Shown in pieces: positions 1 to 10,844 of a DNA stretch of 64,000 nt. The notes beneath the pieces are model-generated. The model saw nothing but the letters and a program-made list of their open reading frames with translations. It made no database searches and was not told the DNA's origin. This DNA comes from Pectinophora gossypiella. Lineage: Eukaryota; Arthropoda; Insecta; Lepidoptera; Gelechiidae. The position numbers were made by a program, and so were the translations under genes. The stretch spans positions 13,137,001 through 13,201,000 of the forward strand of contig NC_065417.1 of the NCBI RefSeq assembly GCF_024362695.1. The letters run 5' to 3'. Position 1 is the first letter of the stretch; each line of letters begins with the position of its first letter.

Positions 1-690
1 TATATACTTTTCCGATGAAAAATTCCACTTGATGTTAACAGATAATCATGAGCCGAATCCCCCTCGATATTCGTTACGAAGTCACTTACCCCATGTATAA
101 GTACTTACAGGTATCCCGTTTCGTTTAGTTCGTTAACCCAAACTATACGAACCATTACCATAATGATTCAATCAATAAAGATACGAGTGCAGTCTATTTC
201 ACAAATTAAACGCACTGAAACGAAGTTTGGAAGCACATGTGCGTTGTAAAAGCTTTTAATTAGTCGATGGCCACCCAGTATCCGGTCAGCCATGTCAAAC
301 GACTCGCCGAAAACAAAGAGGATGTAACCACTACGTTTTACTGATAATACGAACACGTGTCCCTGCAAAATAATATGCAATCTCTTTAGGCATAAAGTAA
401 TACACTAATACACCTTCATGCAAAAAGGTAGCATGCCAATAGTATGCCATCTCTTTGTGATACATACAACTCATTAAAAAAACATAAAACCTCAGTCAAA
501 TACACACACATACTGGCTATTATTCCCAAATTTGTTTTCAAACGCCATTTGTTTTACGCTATATTTCTTTTTTATTTCCATTATAACCCTTTTTTAACAT
601 TTTTCTGGTGCGGTAGTGTGATGCACCCTGGACTGACCACAACTCACTCTTCAGTACATAACTTATAATTACATAAATGATTAGATTTAT
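1..690. other. AT-rich intergenic DNA, no gene seen
   Basis: I see no coding exon here. The first 50 bases resemble bases 4420-4470 (both carry a run like 'aattcca.ttgat.ttaac'), so the left edge is probably part of a dispersed repeat that also lies upstream of the LINE tail near 4.5 kb. Short ORFs have no recognisable composition or domain. Confidence 0.5.
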
Positions 691-700
691 TTGATAGTTG

Positions 701-1134
701 TTTGCATTGCGCACTTGATTTTTTATGCGCAAATGTCAAATTGCAATATTGCTTTCTTAGATGAATTGCTTCGATGTGGCCATTTTAACCCCTCAGGTCA
801 GGTTGGAAGACAGATTCTTTCAATAAAAATAAGACACATGAAAAGACAAAAGATAGACAGGCACTTTTTTATAAAACCATAGCTAACACTTACCTATTTA
901 CTATTTTCATTTATTTAAAGAGTTACCTGTGAAGCTTTATGAATAACACGTAGGTACCTATACTTCAGGCGGGTTAAAATGGCCAAATCGAAGCAATTCA
1001 TCTAAGAAAGCAATATTGCAATTTGACATTTGCGCATATTATATAAAAGTAAGTGCGCAATGCAAACAAATGTCAAATAGCAATATTGCTTTCTTAGATG
1101 AATTGCTTTGATGTTGCTTTTTTCACCCCCCAGG
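701..1134. repeat. Three copies of a short repeat, one inverted
   Basis: A unit of about 95 bp at 701-797 (containing 'gcaatattgctttcttagat') is repeated in reverse orientation at 964-1067 and again, partly, in direct orientation at 1069-1134. A weaker copy of its core lies near 26017-26070. The arrangement looks like a degraded MITE or nested insertions. No coding potential is visible. Confidence 0.7.
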
Positions 1135-1140
1135 TATGTT

Positions 1141-1814
1141 TATTTTCACATTTTTATAATATTTTTGATAATGGCACCTATCCACATAGATTATAATTCT
1201 AAAAGTGGACTTAACATTAGTATTTAGTTTATTGTATTTTCAAAACAATTCCAGGTAAATAAAATCTCTACAATAAAAAATAACTAAAGAAGAAAAATAT
1301 TTTTCCATTATTTACAAACTCTATACGTCTTCGCGTAAACTTTTCAACTTCATAGAAAAATCCCTTGGGGAAGATAACAGCTTTGTTAATAAGCTGAGGA
1401 ACGGATGACGTAGTTAAGGGGTGAAGAGGGGGGCACCCATTTAAAGATGTCACCTGTGAAAAAGATTAAAACTACACAAACTATCGAAATGTTTTTTAAC
1501 GATAAATCACAAACTACTGAAGCCATTGTAACCAAGCCTCGTTTGAAAAGTCATTATTTAATTTCGTTCGCATCTTGCCTAGGGGTATAAACCACTGAAT
1601 TCGAGAATATAGATATATGCTATCATATGGTTTCCAGGATTTGTGCCCGGTTAATAGTAATTGGCCTCAGGCCTGTTGCCTTAATTTTTTGTACCAAGTG
1701 AGAGCCCTCAGGCCAAGTACTGATACTGTGGCAGCTTGAAAACTGCCGCCAACTGTCGGCCAATCAGCGGTCCCGCGCCCATACGGGAGTCAGACAAGAG
1801 TTTTCCAATATACC
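1141..1814. other. Intergenic DNA with a repeat fragment
   Basis: No gene is recognised. About 1660-1720 carries the block 'caggcctgttgccttaatt' and 'gtgagagccctcag', which recurs near 10570-10615, so this part is a dispersed-repeat fragment. Confidence 0.45.
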
Positions 1815-1979
1815 AGAGGCCTATTTAATAAAACGTACAATTGTAAATTACCATGACAATTTGATGTACATTGCGGAGTGTGTGATCACGAATATTTTGC
1901 AGTTTCATATTAGCTACGTAATGAACATCAAATTGTCGTTGTAATTTACAATTGTAAGTTTCATTAAACAGGCCCCTGA
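1815..1979. mobile_element. Palindromic MITE, about 165 bp
   Basis: The two ends fold back on each other over about 55 bp (1815-1869 against 1922-1979). Shared motifs are 'ggcct.tttaat.aaac', 'acaattgtaaattac' and 'gacaatttgatgt'. The flanks fit a TA target-site duplication, as in Tc1/mariner-type MITEs. It has no ORF. The superfamily is inferred only from the flanking TA. Confidence 0.7.
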
Positions 1980-1984
1980 TAGAG

Positions 1985-2260
1985 CAAAAAGAACTGACTG
2001 CATGACTGGTTGCGTCTGAACGATAAAATAGATCTAACCCTAGTGTGCGCTGTTTATTGTGATTAGTTAGTTTATTTAAAGTTAATGGTGAACGTTCTTA
2101 CTGAGTGAGGTGTAATAAACGTTTTAAACATCAAAATTGTGTTGTGTACTTGAACGAACACTGAACATAATTTACGAAGCAAAGAGGGATTCGGCGGGCT
2201 CGCGCCGCTGACATCCTCAAATTGGTGACTCCGATGTGATTTGAACACGCAATAAAATGA
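1985..2260 (+). mobile_element. Possible LTR-retrotransposon remnant (LTR end plus primer-binding-like site)
   Basis: An AATAAA-type signal near 2111 is followed by a U5-like stretch. At about 2220-2250 comes 'attggtgactccgatgtg', which resembles the start of the internal region of insect LTR retrotransposons, where the tRNA primer binds. No gag or pol reading frame follows, so at most this is a fragment. The call rests on pattern similarity only. Confidence 0.3.
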
Positions 2261-2517
2261 CTGAGGCAAACCTAAGTAATAATAAGTAACGTCAAAAAAC
2301 ATATTTTTGGGGCGACACCCAAATATTCGCACCGGGTGCCACCCACCCTGGCTCGCCACTGCACTACCCATTGAAGTTTGCTGCAGTCTTGAAAGAGTTT
2401 TCAAAGAAAACTTATTTCATCTAGTCCTTCAGAGATTGCATTGCGTCTGGGGATCACTTACATTACTTATCTATCTACGTTACCTTGATTTCAACGTCAG
2501 GCAGGAATCAAAAAATC

Positions 2518-2554
2518 ATATCGACGGGGAAGAAGCAAATACTCCTATCTTACA
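2518..2554. repeat. Left arm of a perfect 37-bp inverted repeat
   Basis: These 37 bases, starting 'atatcgacggggaagaagc' and ending 'cctatcttaca', are the exact reverse complement of 4247-4283. The arms are about 1.7 kb apart. They could be the inverted termini of a decayed element or two copies of one repeat in opposite orientation. Confidence 0.85.
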
Positions 2555-3341
2555 CAGACCTAACTTTACAGGAGGAGGAAAAAACTGAATAACTTTTTTG
2601 TTAATAATTATAGCGCAACGTATGTTCTGAAGGTAGTTTTGTTATTTCAAGAGACATTTTTTTAAACTAATATTAATTTTGTATATATAGAGGAATTAAA
2701 GTTAATGTAAGTTAGAGCCTATTGGTTTCTGTGTTGGGTCGAAAGTTTTGACGTTAGACGGTTTTTCCACTTGCAATTAATCCTTCAAATTCCTATTGTT
2801 TGACTTATTTCTCTTTGTAAACTATTCACTGTAGCTTCAAAAACCTATTAATAATTAAAAAAACAATAACTATAAAACTAACGTAAATTATACATGATTT
2901 TGTAAGATAGGATGTATTGCTTTGAATGAATTTCAAATTATGTTCAAGTTAGGAGATATTATAAAGCAATGCCGCAACATTTAACTAGTAAATATTTAAC
3001 TGTAAACTATTATAAAGCATGCAATATAATAACAAATAATCGTATGTTTTAAAAAAATACTGAAACGACAGCTTTTTTAAAGAAAGTGCTACGCTTAGCA
3101 TTTTTAATGAAAATAAACTTTGATCTTAAACAAGGTTTAACAAATTATTATTGATCATGATAAAGTAGGCACCTTCGTTTTTTAATTGGCATTTTAAAAA
3201 AATATCAATATAGTACGAATTATATATTTATTAAGTCAATAATCAACTGAGATCAACAAGTAGGTACTTATTAAAATCATTATCAATAGCCCGGTCAATA
3301 AAGGGGTCGTAGAGTATGTGGGAGGAATCCTATGATTTTTC

Positions 3342-3373
3342 TTCAGGAATGTGTTCCGGAACACATTCCTGAA
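3342..3373. repeat. Perfect 32-bp palindrome
   Basis: The half-site 'ttcaggaatgtgttcc' is followed directly by its exact reverse complement, with no spacer. The site is AT/GC balanced, unlike its AT-rich surroundings. Function is unknown. Confidence 0.85.
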
Positions 3374-3454
3374 TGTGTCCTTATTTATGGAGTTAACATA
3401 GTAAAAATTCCCACGTCTACATGGTGTCATTTCCGTAACTTAATGTTTACCAAA

Positions 3455-3491
3455 CCATACAAAAATATAAAATATCGATATTTTTGTATGG
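3455..3491. repeat. Hairpin with 14-bp perfect arms
   Basis: The arm 'ccatacaaaaatat' (3455-3468) is matched by its reverse complement at 3478-3491, with a 9-base loop. It may be a very short MITE or a recombination scar. Confidence 0.75.
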
Positions 3492-4246
3492 TATTGGTCG
3501 TTCGATTTACTTCTCACTTTTTATTCTAAATTTCTCTCCAAAATTAAAACTGTGGGAATTTTTTTGACAAAAAGATAATTATAAATAACCCAGTTATCCA
3601 ATATCAAATAATTAACTTGTCAAACAAATTTTATTAATAACTGTCTTTAAAAAAATGTTTTGTGTTGCGGAATGGGTGTAGTCAGAGATACCAATTTTGA
3701 GTTTTTCGGTGATATCTCAAAAACGATGCGTCCTGGAGAAAATAACTTTTATATTAATTTAAAGAACATTAAATTGTCTACAAATTTGTTAATATAATAT
3801 TTTTTTTGAAATTTCGCCCGTTTTCGAGCTACACGCTTAGGAAAAAAATAATTTAATATTGAAAAATGTCAGTGATCGAATCACCCCATAAAGTAGATCT
3901 TGGGTCCATCATCTCTTATTTTTGAAACAAAGACACATTCGTGCCATGCCCATTGCCCATCATCATCCATCAACCTCCATCATCTTCCATTAAATAAAAA
4001 GACTCATGCTTGATTCTGAAGATAGGAGCTATTATCGATTAAAACATGAGATAGGAGTTATTTATTTCTGTAGAAAGGAGATATTTTTATAAAAAATATT
4101 GCAACATATAAAATCTTTATTTTAAGAGCTATTTCTATTCATCGAAAATCACCCTAAAAGTAGGAAATATACAACGGAGATCTTGCCAGCCAACGTAAAA
4201 TTAAATTTCGCAACGAACTACATCAAAAAGTCGATTTGCCTAAAAA

Positions 4247-4283
4247 TGTAAGATAGGAGTATTTGCTTCTTCCCCGTCGATAT
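4247..4283. repeat. Right arm of a perfect 37-bp inverted repeat
   Basis: It is the exact reverse complement of 2518-2554. It ends a run of several degenerate 'gataggag' motifs that begins near 4020. Confidence 0.85.
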
Positions 4284-4463
4284 CAAAATATGCTTTCTTG
4301 TACAAAACCTCTAGACGATTCAGACCATGATTCTGAGTCAATATCAAGTCGAATAACCTGTCCGAAAAAGTATAAAAATTTTAGTGTTTTTTTTATTATT
4401 TTCAGTTCGATACTTTTGCGACGGAAAATTCCATTTGATATTAACTCTGAATAATGAGCTACC

Positions 4464-4916
4464 TTTCCCTTCGCACCTTTCCCTCAAAAATGTGCGAAGG
4501 GAGCGATGGCTGGCTTTCGCGTCAACTCGTGATCGGGTGCTGCGTATGTGGACAGGCCTGCTTCTGTCAGGGAGCTCATAAAACACTGTTTCTGTGATAA
4601 AGTCACATACTTAAACTCTTTATTTTTCACTTTCCTTCCACCGACTGCAATTGGAATGCCATTGTATTTAAGTATATAAATTATGTAATACAAACTGGAT
4701 TAAAAAGAAAAGAAAGAAAACATGAAACAGTAGGACTAGGGCCCTGTGCTGGGACATTTTCTGGCCACGTCTTTCCCTCAGCGTTACAGATTCCGATGTG
4801 GTAGTAGTTTTACAGCTTGTTACATAATATGTAATTTAATTTTTTGACGTTCAAAAAGCGCTAACTTGGTAAGCAAATTTTGAAAAATATTTTTTTTTTT
4901 TTTTTTTGAATTTTGG
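4464..4916 (+). mobile_element. 3' end of a non-LTR retrotransposon
   Basis: The block matches 21151-21592 nearly base for base, and there it follows a reverse-transcriptase C-terminus. Shared landmarks are 'gggagcgatggctggctttc', 'gactagggccctgtgctggg', 'gatgtggtagtagttttaca' and the terminal 'caaaaagcgctaact'. It ends in a poly-T/TTGAATTTTG tail typical of CR1/Jockey-group LINEs. The coding region is absent, so the copy is 5'-truncated. Confidence 0.75.
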
Positions 4917-5835
4917 AATTTTAGAGTTATTATTGAGCCGCCATATTATGTCCCTTACGTGCCTCGTCTACTTACTTAAGTAATCAATAACTGGGGCCAA
5001 AGGGAGCTGACCGCGTTCTAGGCATTGACCTCGTATATAACTCAATGTCTGTAAAAAAAACATCCCCGGCGCGTCTAATCACTAAGCGACCACGTGCCAT
5101 GATCGACTTTAGTCTGAATTCCTAATGAACGTTTTTTTTTGACGTGACTTATTGTAGATTTGCCGCAGATGGCTTAACTACTTGGCCGGAACCCTAATGG
5201 ACGTAATGACGACACTTTACAACTGATATTGCTCTTTATTTTAACAACCATAACATCTTAATTTGAGGGATCGAACTTATACTATATTTATGACAAACAC
5301 CCCCCCCCCCCCCCAACCCTCTAACGCAGACACAATCGTTGTAAATATATATAATATTGTATTAAATAAATGACACATAATCAACACAATGTCACATACA
5401 AATAAGGCTTCATATCTTGTACGTTGACACGGGTCTGACTGTAATTTCACAGCGTAAAGTGACGATGAATGGAGTTCATTTGGGAGAATACTTGAGATTA
5501 TAACTAAGAATAAATACCTAAGTAAAAGCTTTAGAGTCAGGCGCTACGAAAGAAGATCCGCCGCCTCCACGGCGCTAGCGTCGCACTATACGATTAAATG
5601 AGGGATTTTCTTTTTATTTTATTTTTTAATTTGTTTCCTATCTGCTGGATAGATGGCGCTAAACTTGGTAGGTTACTTCAAGGAGCGGAACGTTATATTA
5701 TTTCTGATTTTATTCAATGTCATTTTGAAATCACAAATATGACAATAATTATCAAATCAAAATCACTATACTTAATCAGGAACTTAATTATGTTTCAAAA
5801 CTAACAGGGAAAAACGAAATCAATCTCTTATGCTC
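4917..5835. other. Intergenic DNA with repeat scraps
   Basis: No gene is recognised. Repeat scraps include 'attgtagatttgccgcagatgg' at about 5155, shared with 9700 and, inverted, with 10660. A 15-base C run lies at 5300-5314. The 68-codon ORF at 5598 has low-complexity composition and no recognisable features. Confidence 0.45.
5300..5314. repeat. Poly-C homopolymer (15 C)
   Basis: An uninterrupted run of cytosines stands out in AT-rich sequence. Its exact length is likely to be polymorphic or miscounted. Confidence 0.8.
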
Positions 5836-5963
5836 GTATTAATAAACGAATCTCAGCTTCGAGACTGCCCTCAAGATCATGTCAATGTGATAGTTCTCAT
5901 GTAAAAACAGAGACTTGAGCATGATTTTGAGGGCAGTCTCAGCTGAGATTAGTTTATTAATAC
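5836..5963. mobile_element. Palindromic MITE, 128 bp
   Basis: Arms of about 50 bp (5836-5885 and 5915-5963) are near-perfect reverse complements. They share 'gtattaataaac', 'gactgccctcaa' and 'gatcatg'. The loop is about 30 bp, and no ORF or clear target duplication is seen. Transcripts would fold into a long hairpin. Confidence 0.8.
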
Positions 5964-6284
5964 CACCCTTAGTTTGTGGCATCTTATCTTGGTAATAGCC
6001 CAAGTAACGTAGCTAGTTAAGCGCCATCTAAGGAGTTCTTGAAAACTATTTTTATTTTTTAAATTCTAATTAGTTCTATTCACATTCTATTGAAATCAAT
6101 TCCATCAAGAACTGACGACACGACGCAGTGTTCAATATTTCACTTATTATTGCTTTATAGTGAAAACCACATAAGCATGACCACAAACCTTTGTGCAAAT
6201 AGCTTGTCCAAGTTTTCTTACCAAAAATCACTTTAAAATATGTATTTTCACTATAAGGCGAGGTCATGTTGTATTTGATTGATT

Positions 6285-6637
6285 TAACTATAATGCCCAG
6301 TTGAGAACGCTTGCCTCTCACTTTGAGGTCGCAGGTTCGAATCCAGCACAGGCCTAAACCAATGATTGTCTAATTTGTTTTCTCAATGTTTGGATCATAA
6401 ATGATGATCACGTGCTCATTGGTGAAGGATAAACATCGTAAGGAAACCCACATTCCCGAGATTGCATTTTCGGAGGTATGTGACCGAACCTGTATTCGGC
6501 TGGTTTTCCCTTCGCGGGTTGGAAGGTCAGACAGGCAGTCGCTTCTGTAAAAAATCGGACGTGTCAAATCTTCAGGTTAGGTAAGCGGACCCTGTGAAAA
6601 ACGGGTTAAGGCTAGGGGGATGAATTTCGTGTAATAC
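6285..6637 (+). mobile_element. tRNA-derived SINE (family D)
   Basis: The head carries a pol III B-box-like 'ggttcgaatcc' (about 6333-6343), as in a tRNA, followed by a body ('cccacattcccgagat', 'ggtatgtgacc', 'cttcgcgggttggaagg'). The same layout recurs at 27926-28275. It is a retroposed element and not a working tRNA gene. Confidence 0.8.
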
Positions 6638-7029
6638 CAACTGTGTAAGAAACACAGGTGTGAAGGTATCGTAACCCTCCGTTGACGCGGGTCTCCCATG
6701 ACCCTTCGGTGCCTGATTCAAAAGCGTAATGTGACGGTAAGCATAGTGCCCTCACAAACATGGGTCCTTCGACCTAAAAGCCTGCAAAAGTATCGGATGA
6801 CTGTCTGTCACTCCAGATGTATTTATAAAATGAACATAAATAAACATTTTTTTTATAAGAACTCTTTTTTACCTAAGCTTTAAGGGTGTTGGGACCTCCG
6901 CTCAGCAACAATAGATGGCGTGAGTGTAGCGGTGATCGAAATTATTATTTTTGTTATAGATTTTAAACTAAGCTAAATGGAATTTATAATATTTTTTATT
7001 TTTATAGTTAAACAAAAACTTTACAAAAA
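6638..7029. other. Intergenic DNA, nothing recognised
   Basis: I see no gene and no clear repeat except short AT tracts. The 61-codon ORF at 6698 has no supporting feature. Confidence 0.4.
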
Positions 7030-7335
7030 AGGTTATTATAAAGTTAGTGATTATTTAGAAGATATGAATGCATGGGATTAACTGTCTGCGAACTGATATT
7101 AGGCAGCTAAATTACTCAATTGTATACCAATATTTTATGTTTATTTTTATTTTTTTAAAGAACGTCTAGGGCCCTGTGCCGAGGTTTTTCTTGCAGCTTC
7201 TTTTCCCCGGCTATACAGGTTGTGAGAAGCTGCAGTAGTTTTAGGCGGATGAGACGTTCGTTATGTAAAAATTGACGATTCAAAGTGTAACTATGTTACC
7301 TACTGAATAAAGATATTTTTGAATTTGAATTTGAA
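7030..7335 (+). mobile_element. 3' end of a non-LTR retrotransposon
   Basis: It begins with the last codons of a reverse-transcriptase ORF (translated ending ...KVSDYLEDMNAWD then stop). The 3' UTR carries 'ctagggccctgtgccgagg' and 'gcagtagtttta', and the end is a (TTTGAA)n tail near 7320. It belongs to the same broad group as the copies at 4.5 and 20.2 kb but is a different family. Confidence 0.7.
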
Positions 7336-8321
7336 TTATTGTTTGTAGGTTCTCTAGACCTTCAAATAGTGGCAAAAAGGTATAGAGCTTATTTAACTTA
7401 GTTTATCTATGACAAAAATAATAATTTCGATCACCGAATGGCATGATTATTGTTTACACGCAAAACATCACCTGTTTGATCTGTTTCCCTTATTCGGGTA
7501 AATAGACAATGCGTCAGAAAAGTTGGATTAATAATGGTCAGAGTCAATTTGACCTGTAAGTTAATGCGACAGGGTATTAAGTTTGAAAAAGTCATGTATA
7601 CTTAACATCCCTCTTCGACTAATTCAATTAAACTTTAAGTACAGTACAGAAACACTAAGTATTTCGTAATTAGTCACTGTTTATTTGTTAAGGCTAAAAA
7701 CCGGGGATAAAGAAGAAGAAAGAAAGAAAAACATTTATTTTAGAAACAAGTAGGTGGTACACACAATAGAAAGATGAACAAAATAATGAATTAAAACCTT
7801 ATCTCTAAAAAGGGACATCAGCTCAGCAAGATGTTGTGACACTCCTACATTGAGGGAGTGCCACAACGCTGATTTTCAGCTGAAACCCAAAAAATATTAA
7901 AAATAATAAGCTTAAAACTAAAAAATCAAATCAAATTAACTGTGTTAATAATATATATTATACATTTAACGGAATATAATGAATTTAAGTTCGAGGGTGA
8001 GTGTGTGTGTTTATTAAGTGAGAGTGTGTAAGGGTGCATGTGCGTATTAGTGAATAGAGAGTGAAACGTATGTCGTGTATGTACATGTGTCCGTACTAAT
8101 TGCTATAGTTCCCTTTCATATGGCTAAAAGTACTTTGTATTCATTCTCTTTATTGTGGGAGCCAACCAAACACACGACGAGCAATTTGTAGTTCATATTG
8201 TTGCCATCCCAGACTATTTATGTGGCTTATCCAAGCCACACTAGTGCTATTTGAAAAAGGCATTCATGAGGTAGTATTCACGCCAAAAAATATGCACCAT
8301 TTTTTATGCAATCTTCTTCTG
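7336..8321. other. Intergenic DNA with a reverse-oriented retroelement tail
   Basis: About 7715-7900 contains 'gaagaagaaagaaagaaaaa' followed by 'gggacatcagctcagc', similar to the layout at 11137-11460 and 13575-13830 (a minus-strand retroelement end with a TTTC-type tail). No gene is recognised. Confidence 0.45.
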
Positions 8322-8392
8322 TCGTGTGGGTTGTGAGGTAGATTACCAACCTCATCAACCCTGATATCAGAGTTACTATTGAGCCGCCTATG
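8322..8392 (-). mobile_element. SINE fragment (family B, 3' end)
   Basis: It matches the 3' end of the full SINE at 8822-9168 ('gtgtgggttgtgaggt.gattac', 'caaccctg'), in reverse orientation. Head and body are missing. Confidence 0.7.
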
Positions 8393-8404
8393 CAATTGTA
8401 GCGG

Positions 8405-8580
8405 TGATGTTATGTTTCAACATAAGTACGGTCACGAACATCAACATGCATACATTTTGGTACCATGTCACATTTTTTTTTTTGACAAATTGCACTGTAA
8501 GTCCTACTAAATGTCAAATATGTTAGTGCGACAGAGTCCTAAAGTAGGTACATTATATTGCTCATGACTGTATCTATGTA
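8405..8580. mobile_element. Short MITE copy 1
   Basis: It shares about 160 bp with 12190-12350: 'acggtcacga', 'accatgtc.ca', 'ttttttgacaaattg', 'aaatgtcaaatatg', 'attgctcatgactgta'. The ends are roughly inverted (gtacggtcacgag against ctcatgactgtac), which suggests a TIR element. No ORF. Confidence 0.6.
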
Positions 8581-8821
8581 CAATTTTTCAATCCCGTTTG
8601 TTTCAATTCACGTTACATTCACTTTTTGATGAGGAGACAAAACCAAGGGGACGGAATTATTTTGGACGTTCGACGGACTTTCGAACCCTTCGAAATTTTT
8701 ATAAATCAATTTCAATCAAGAATAACCTAATAATATTAAGTCTAACATTTTATCACGTTTATCGATGACGTCACAGTGTGCTTTTTCATTCAAACATAGT
8801 ATCTTCGTGTTTTGACGTTCT

Positions 8822-9168
8822 TCATCTTCTATCGTGTGGGTTGTGAGGTGGATTACCAACCTCATCAACCCTGGTGTCAGGGTTACTATTGAGTCGCCAA
8901 AGGCCCCTGTGCATGACTCATGTAACGACTACATACTTACATCAGTAAGTAGTAACCGGGACCAACGGCTTAACGTGCCTTCCAAAGAACGGATCGTCTT
9001 ACTTTCGGACAATTAAGTGATCAACCTGTAATGTCCTAACCAAACTAGGGATCACAGAGTGATTTTTGTGATATGTCCCCACCGGGATTCGAACCCAGGA
9101 CCTTTCGAACCCAGGACCTCGGGATCGTGAGCCCAACGCTCAACCACTGGACCACAGAGGCCGGAAGT
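8822..9168 (-). mobile_element. tRNA-derived SINE, full length (family B)
   Basis: Read on the minus strand it starts with a tRNA-like head ('cctctgtggtccagtggttg', B-box 'gggttcgaatcc'). A body follows ('aaaatcactctgtgatc', 'ggcacgttaagccgttggtc'). It ends 'cacctcacaacccacacg'. Part of the B-box region is duplicated (cgaacccaggacct twice, about 9088-9120). Confidence 0.85.
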
Positions 9169-9239
9169 GTTTTGACGTTTAGTAAAAAGTAACTGATTTG
9201 ACTAGTTGGGAACTAGCGCATTGCATCGCGTCATGGGAG

Positions 9240-9544
9240 CTCGCTAACTCGTAATCATAATCATAATTATTTATTTGTGAAACATGTGTAACATAACAAT
9301 GATCTTACAATTTATATTTTGAGTTTCAACATGTCCAGCCTGGTTGGCATACAAATATTTAACACAAAAATGTCTATTTAGATGCTTATAAAAAATATCA
9401 ATAATAATAAAATACATTAAAATAAATCGGAAACACATTTATAAAATATTAATATTAAACAAAGTAACGTCAACAAAGTAGTAATAAGTCAATAATAATA
9501 ATAATGTCAAAGATTAGAATAACGTTTCAATAAAGTTAGTTGAT
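9240..9544. other. AT-rich spacer, nothing recognised
   Basis: The stretch consists largely of AAT/ATA-rich sequence. No gene or structured repeat is seen. Confidence 0.4.
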
Positions 9545-9840
9545 GTGTATTTTACACGTGACGGTAGCGCCAGGTCGTCTGACACAAATTGGGGTAATGA
9601 CCGCATGAGATTAGGCCGAGCATGTAAGCTTCCGTCGTATGAATACACACATAAACCGCACCCCCTTAACGGCATAACCTCTCATTGGGGTAGGCCGAGC
9701 CTTTTTGCCGCAAATGGCATTAACTACTTGGCCGGACAAATGGGGAGCGCTGAAGGCTCTCACCCGGTACAACGTTTAAGAAAGGCCTGAGGGTGCCCAG
9801 TTGGGCGCGAACCTCGTTCAAGGCGTCGTTTGAGAGGAAA
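9545..9840 (+). repeat. Dispersed repeat of unknown class
   Basis: Part of this block (about 9695-9800: 'ttgccgcaaatggcattaac', 'tacttggccgg', 'agcgctgaaggctctcacc') recurs inverted at about 10555-10690 and in part near 5155 and 1670. The 81-codon ORF spanning it is not supported as a gene because it lies within repeated DNA. Confidence 0.55.
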
Positions 9841-9989
9841 AATATTTGAAAGAATTAATCGACCCTAGTGGGTTGATAGCGATAAGCGCTGATTGAGGGA
9901 GGTAGGCAGAGCTGCAAATAATCAAAAGGCAACTTTTATTGCACTTTTGTTAAGTCCTAAGACGAATTATGATTGTTAGCGACTGGCTT

Positions 9990-10255
9990 TTGTTTCTGTG
10001 GAATCACAAAAATCACTTTGTGATCCCTAGTTTGGTTCGGACATTACAGGCTGATCACCTGATTGTCCAAAAAGTAAGATGAGCCGTGCTTCGGAAGGCA
10101 CGTTAAGCCGTTGGTCCCGGTTACTACTTACTGATGTAAGTACGTAGTCATTACGTGATGTCAGGGGCCTTTGGCGGCTTAATAATAACCCTGTCACCAG
10201 AGTTGATGGGGTTGGTGATCTACCTCACAACCCACACGATAGAAGGAGAAGCGAC
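9990..10255 (+). mobile_element. tRNA-derived SINE without head (family B)
   Basis: It matches the body and 3' end of 8822-9168 in forward orientation ('atccctagtttggtt', 'aggcacgttaagccgttgg', 'acaacccacacgatagaag'). The tRNA-like head is missing, as usual for 5'-truncated SINEs. Confidence 0.8.
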
Positions 10256-10296
10256 TGGCTAGGTTTTACTGAGTAACTTTTTAAATGAAGAGCTTA

Positions 10297-10400
10297 CTAA
10301 AACGAAACCCCTCATTCCCGAGAAATGCGTTTTGGAGGTATGTGACCTAACCTGTATTGGGCTGACTTTCTCTTCGGGTTGGAGGACCACTCAGGTTAGG
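10297..10400 (+). mobile_element. SINE fragment (family D body)
   Basis: It contains 'cattcccgagaaatgcgtttt', 'ggaggtatgtgacctaacc' and 'tcttcgggttggagg', the middle of the SINE seen complete at 6285-6637 and 27926-28275. Confidence 0.7.
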
Positions 10401-10554
10401 TAACGAAGGACTCCGATCCCGACGACCCGATTACTCTAGCCATAGAGGTGGACTATCAGCTCGCGACAACAACATCAGAACTCCGATACCGACCCCGCCG
10501 GCGTGGTCGACGAGATCCCTCATTCAGCGCTTATAAACCACTAGGGCGGTTAAT

Positions 10555-10690
10555 TCTTTCTACTGGGTACCTTCAGGCCTGTTGTCTTAAATTTTGTACC
10601 GGATGAGAGCCCTCAGCGCTCCCCATTTGTCCGGCCAAGTAGTTAATGCCATTTGCGGCAAATCTACAATAAGTCACGACAAAAAACAAG
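10555..10690 (-). repeat. Inverted copy of the 9.5-kb repeat
   Basis: Reverse complement of about 9695-9800, plus a segment shared with 1660-1720 ('caggcctgttgtcttaa'). Confidence 0.55.
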
Positions 10691-10844
10691 TTAGGTAAGC
10701 GGACTCCGTAAATACGTGGTAACGTTAGGGAGATGATGGAGTAAGTATTACTACGGAGATGAACTCATAATGTTATTTCATAGCATGAGGTTCATTCTCA
10801 AAATACACTCACTATAAATTAACTAGCACTTCAATGGCCCCGAT

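Larger units (their letters stand above)
2261..4400. other. AT-rich intergenic DNA with inverted repeats
   Basis: No gene is recognised. The stretch holds a perfect 37-bp inverted repeat (2518-2554 and 4247-4283), a 32-bp palindrome (3342-3373) and a hairpin (3455-3491). It also has several copies of a motif like GATAGGAGNTATT at about 4022, 4050 and 4250. Confidence 0.5.

Noticed and set aside
2072..2588. Overlapping ORFs of 110 and 93 codons on opposite strands
   Set aside because: They span a possible LTR-retroelement fragment and have no gag, pol or other domain.
9545..9790. 81-codon ORF as a gene
   Set aside because: It lies within a dispersed repeat that recurs inverted at 10555-10690.
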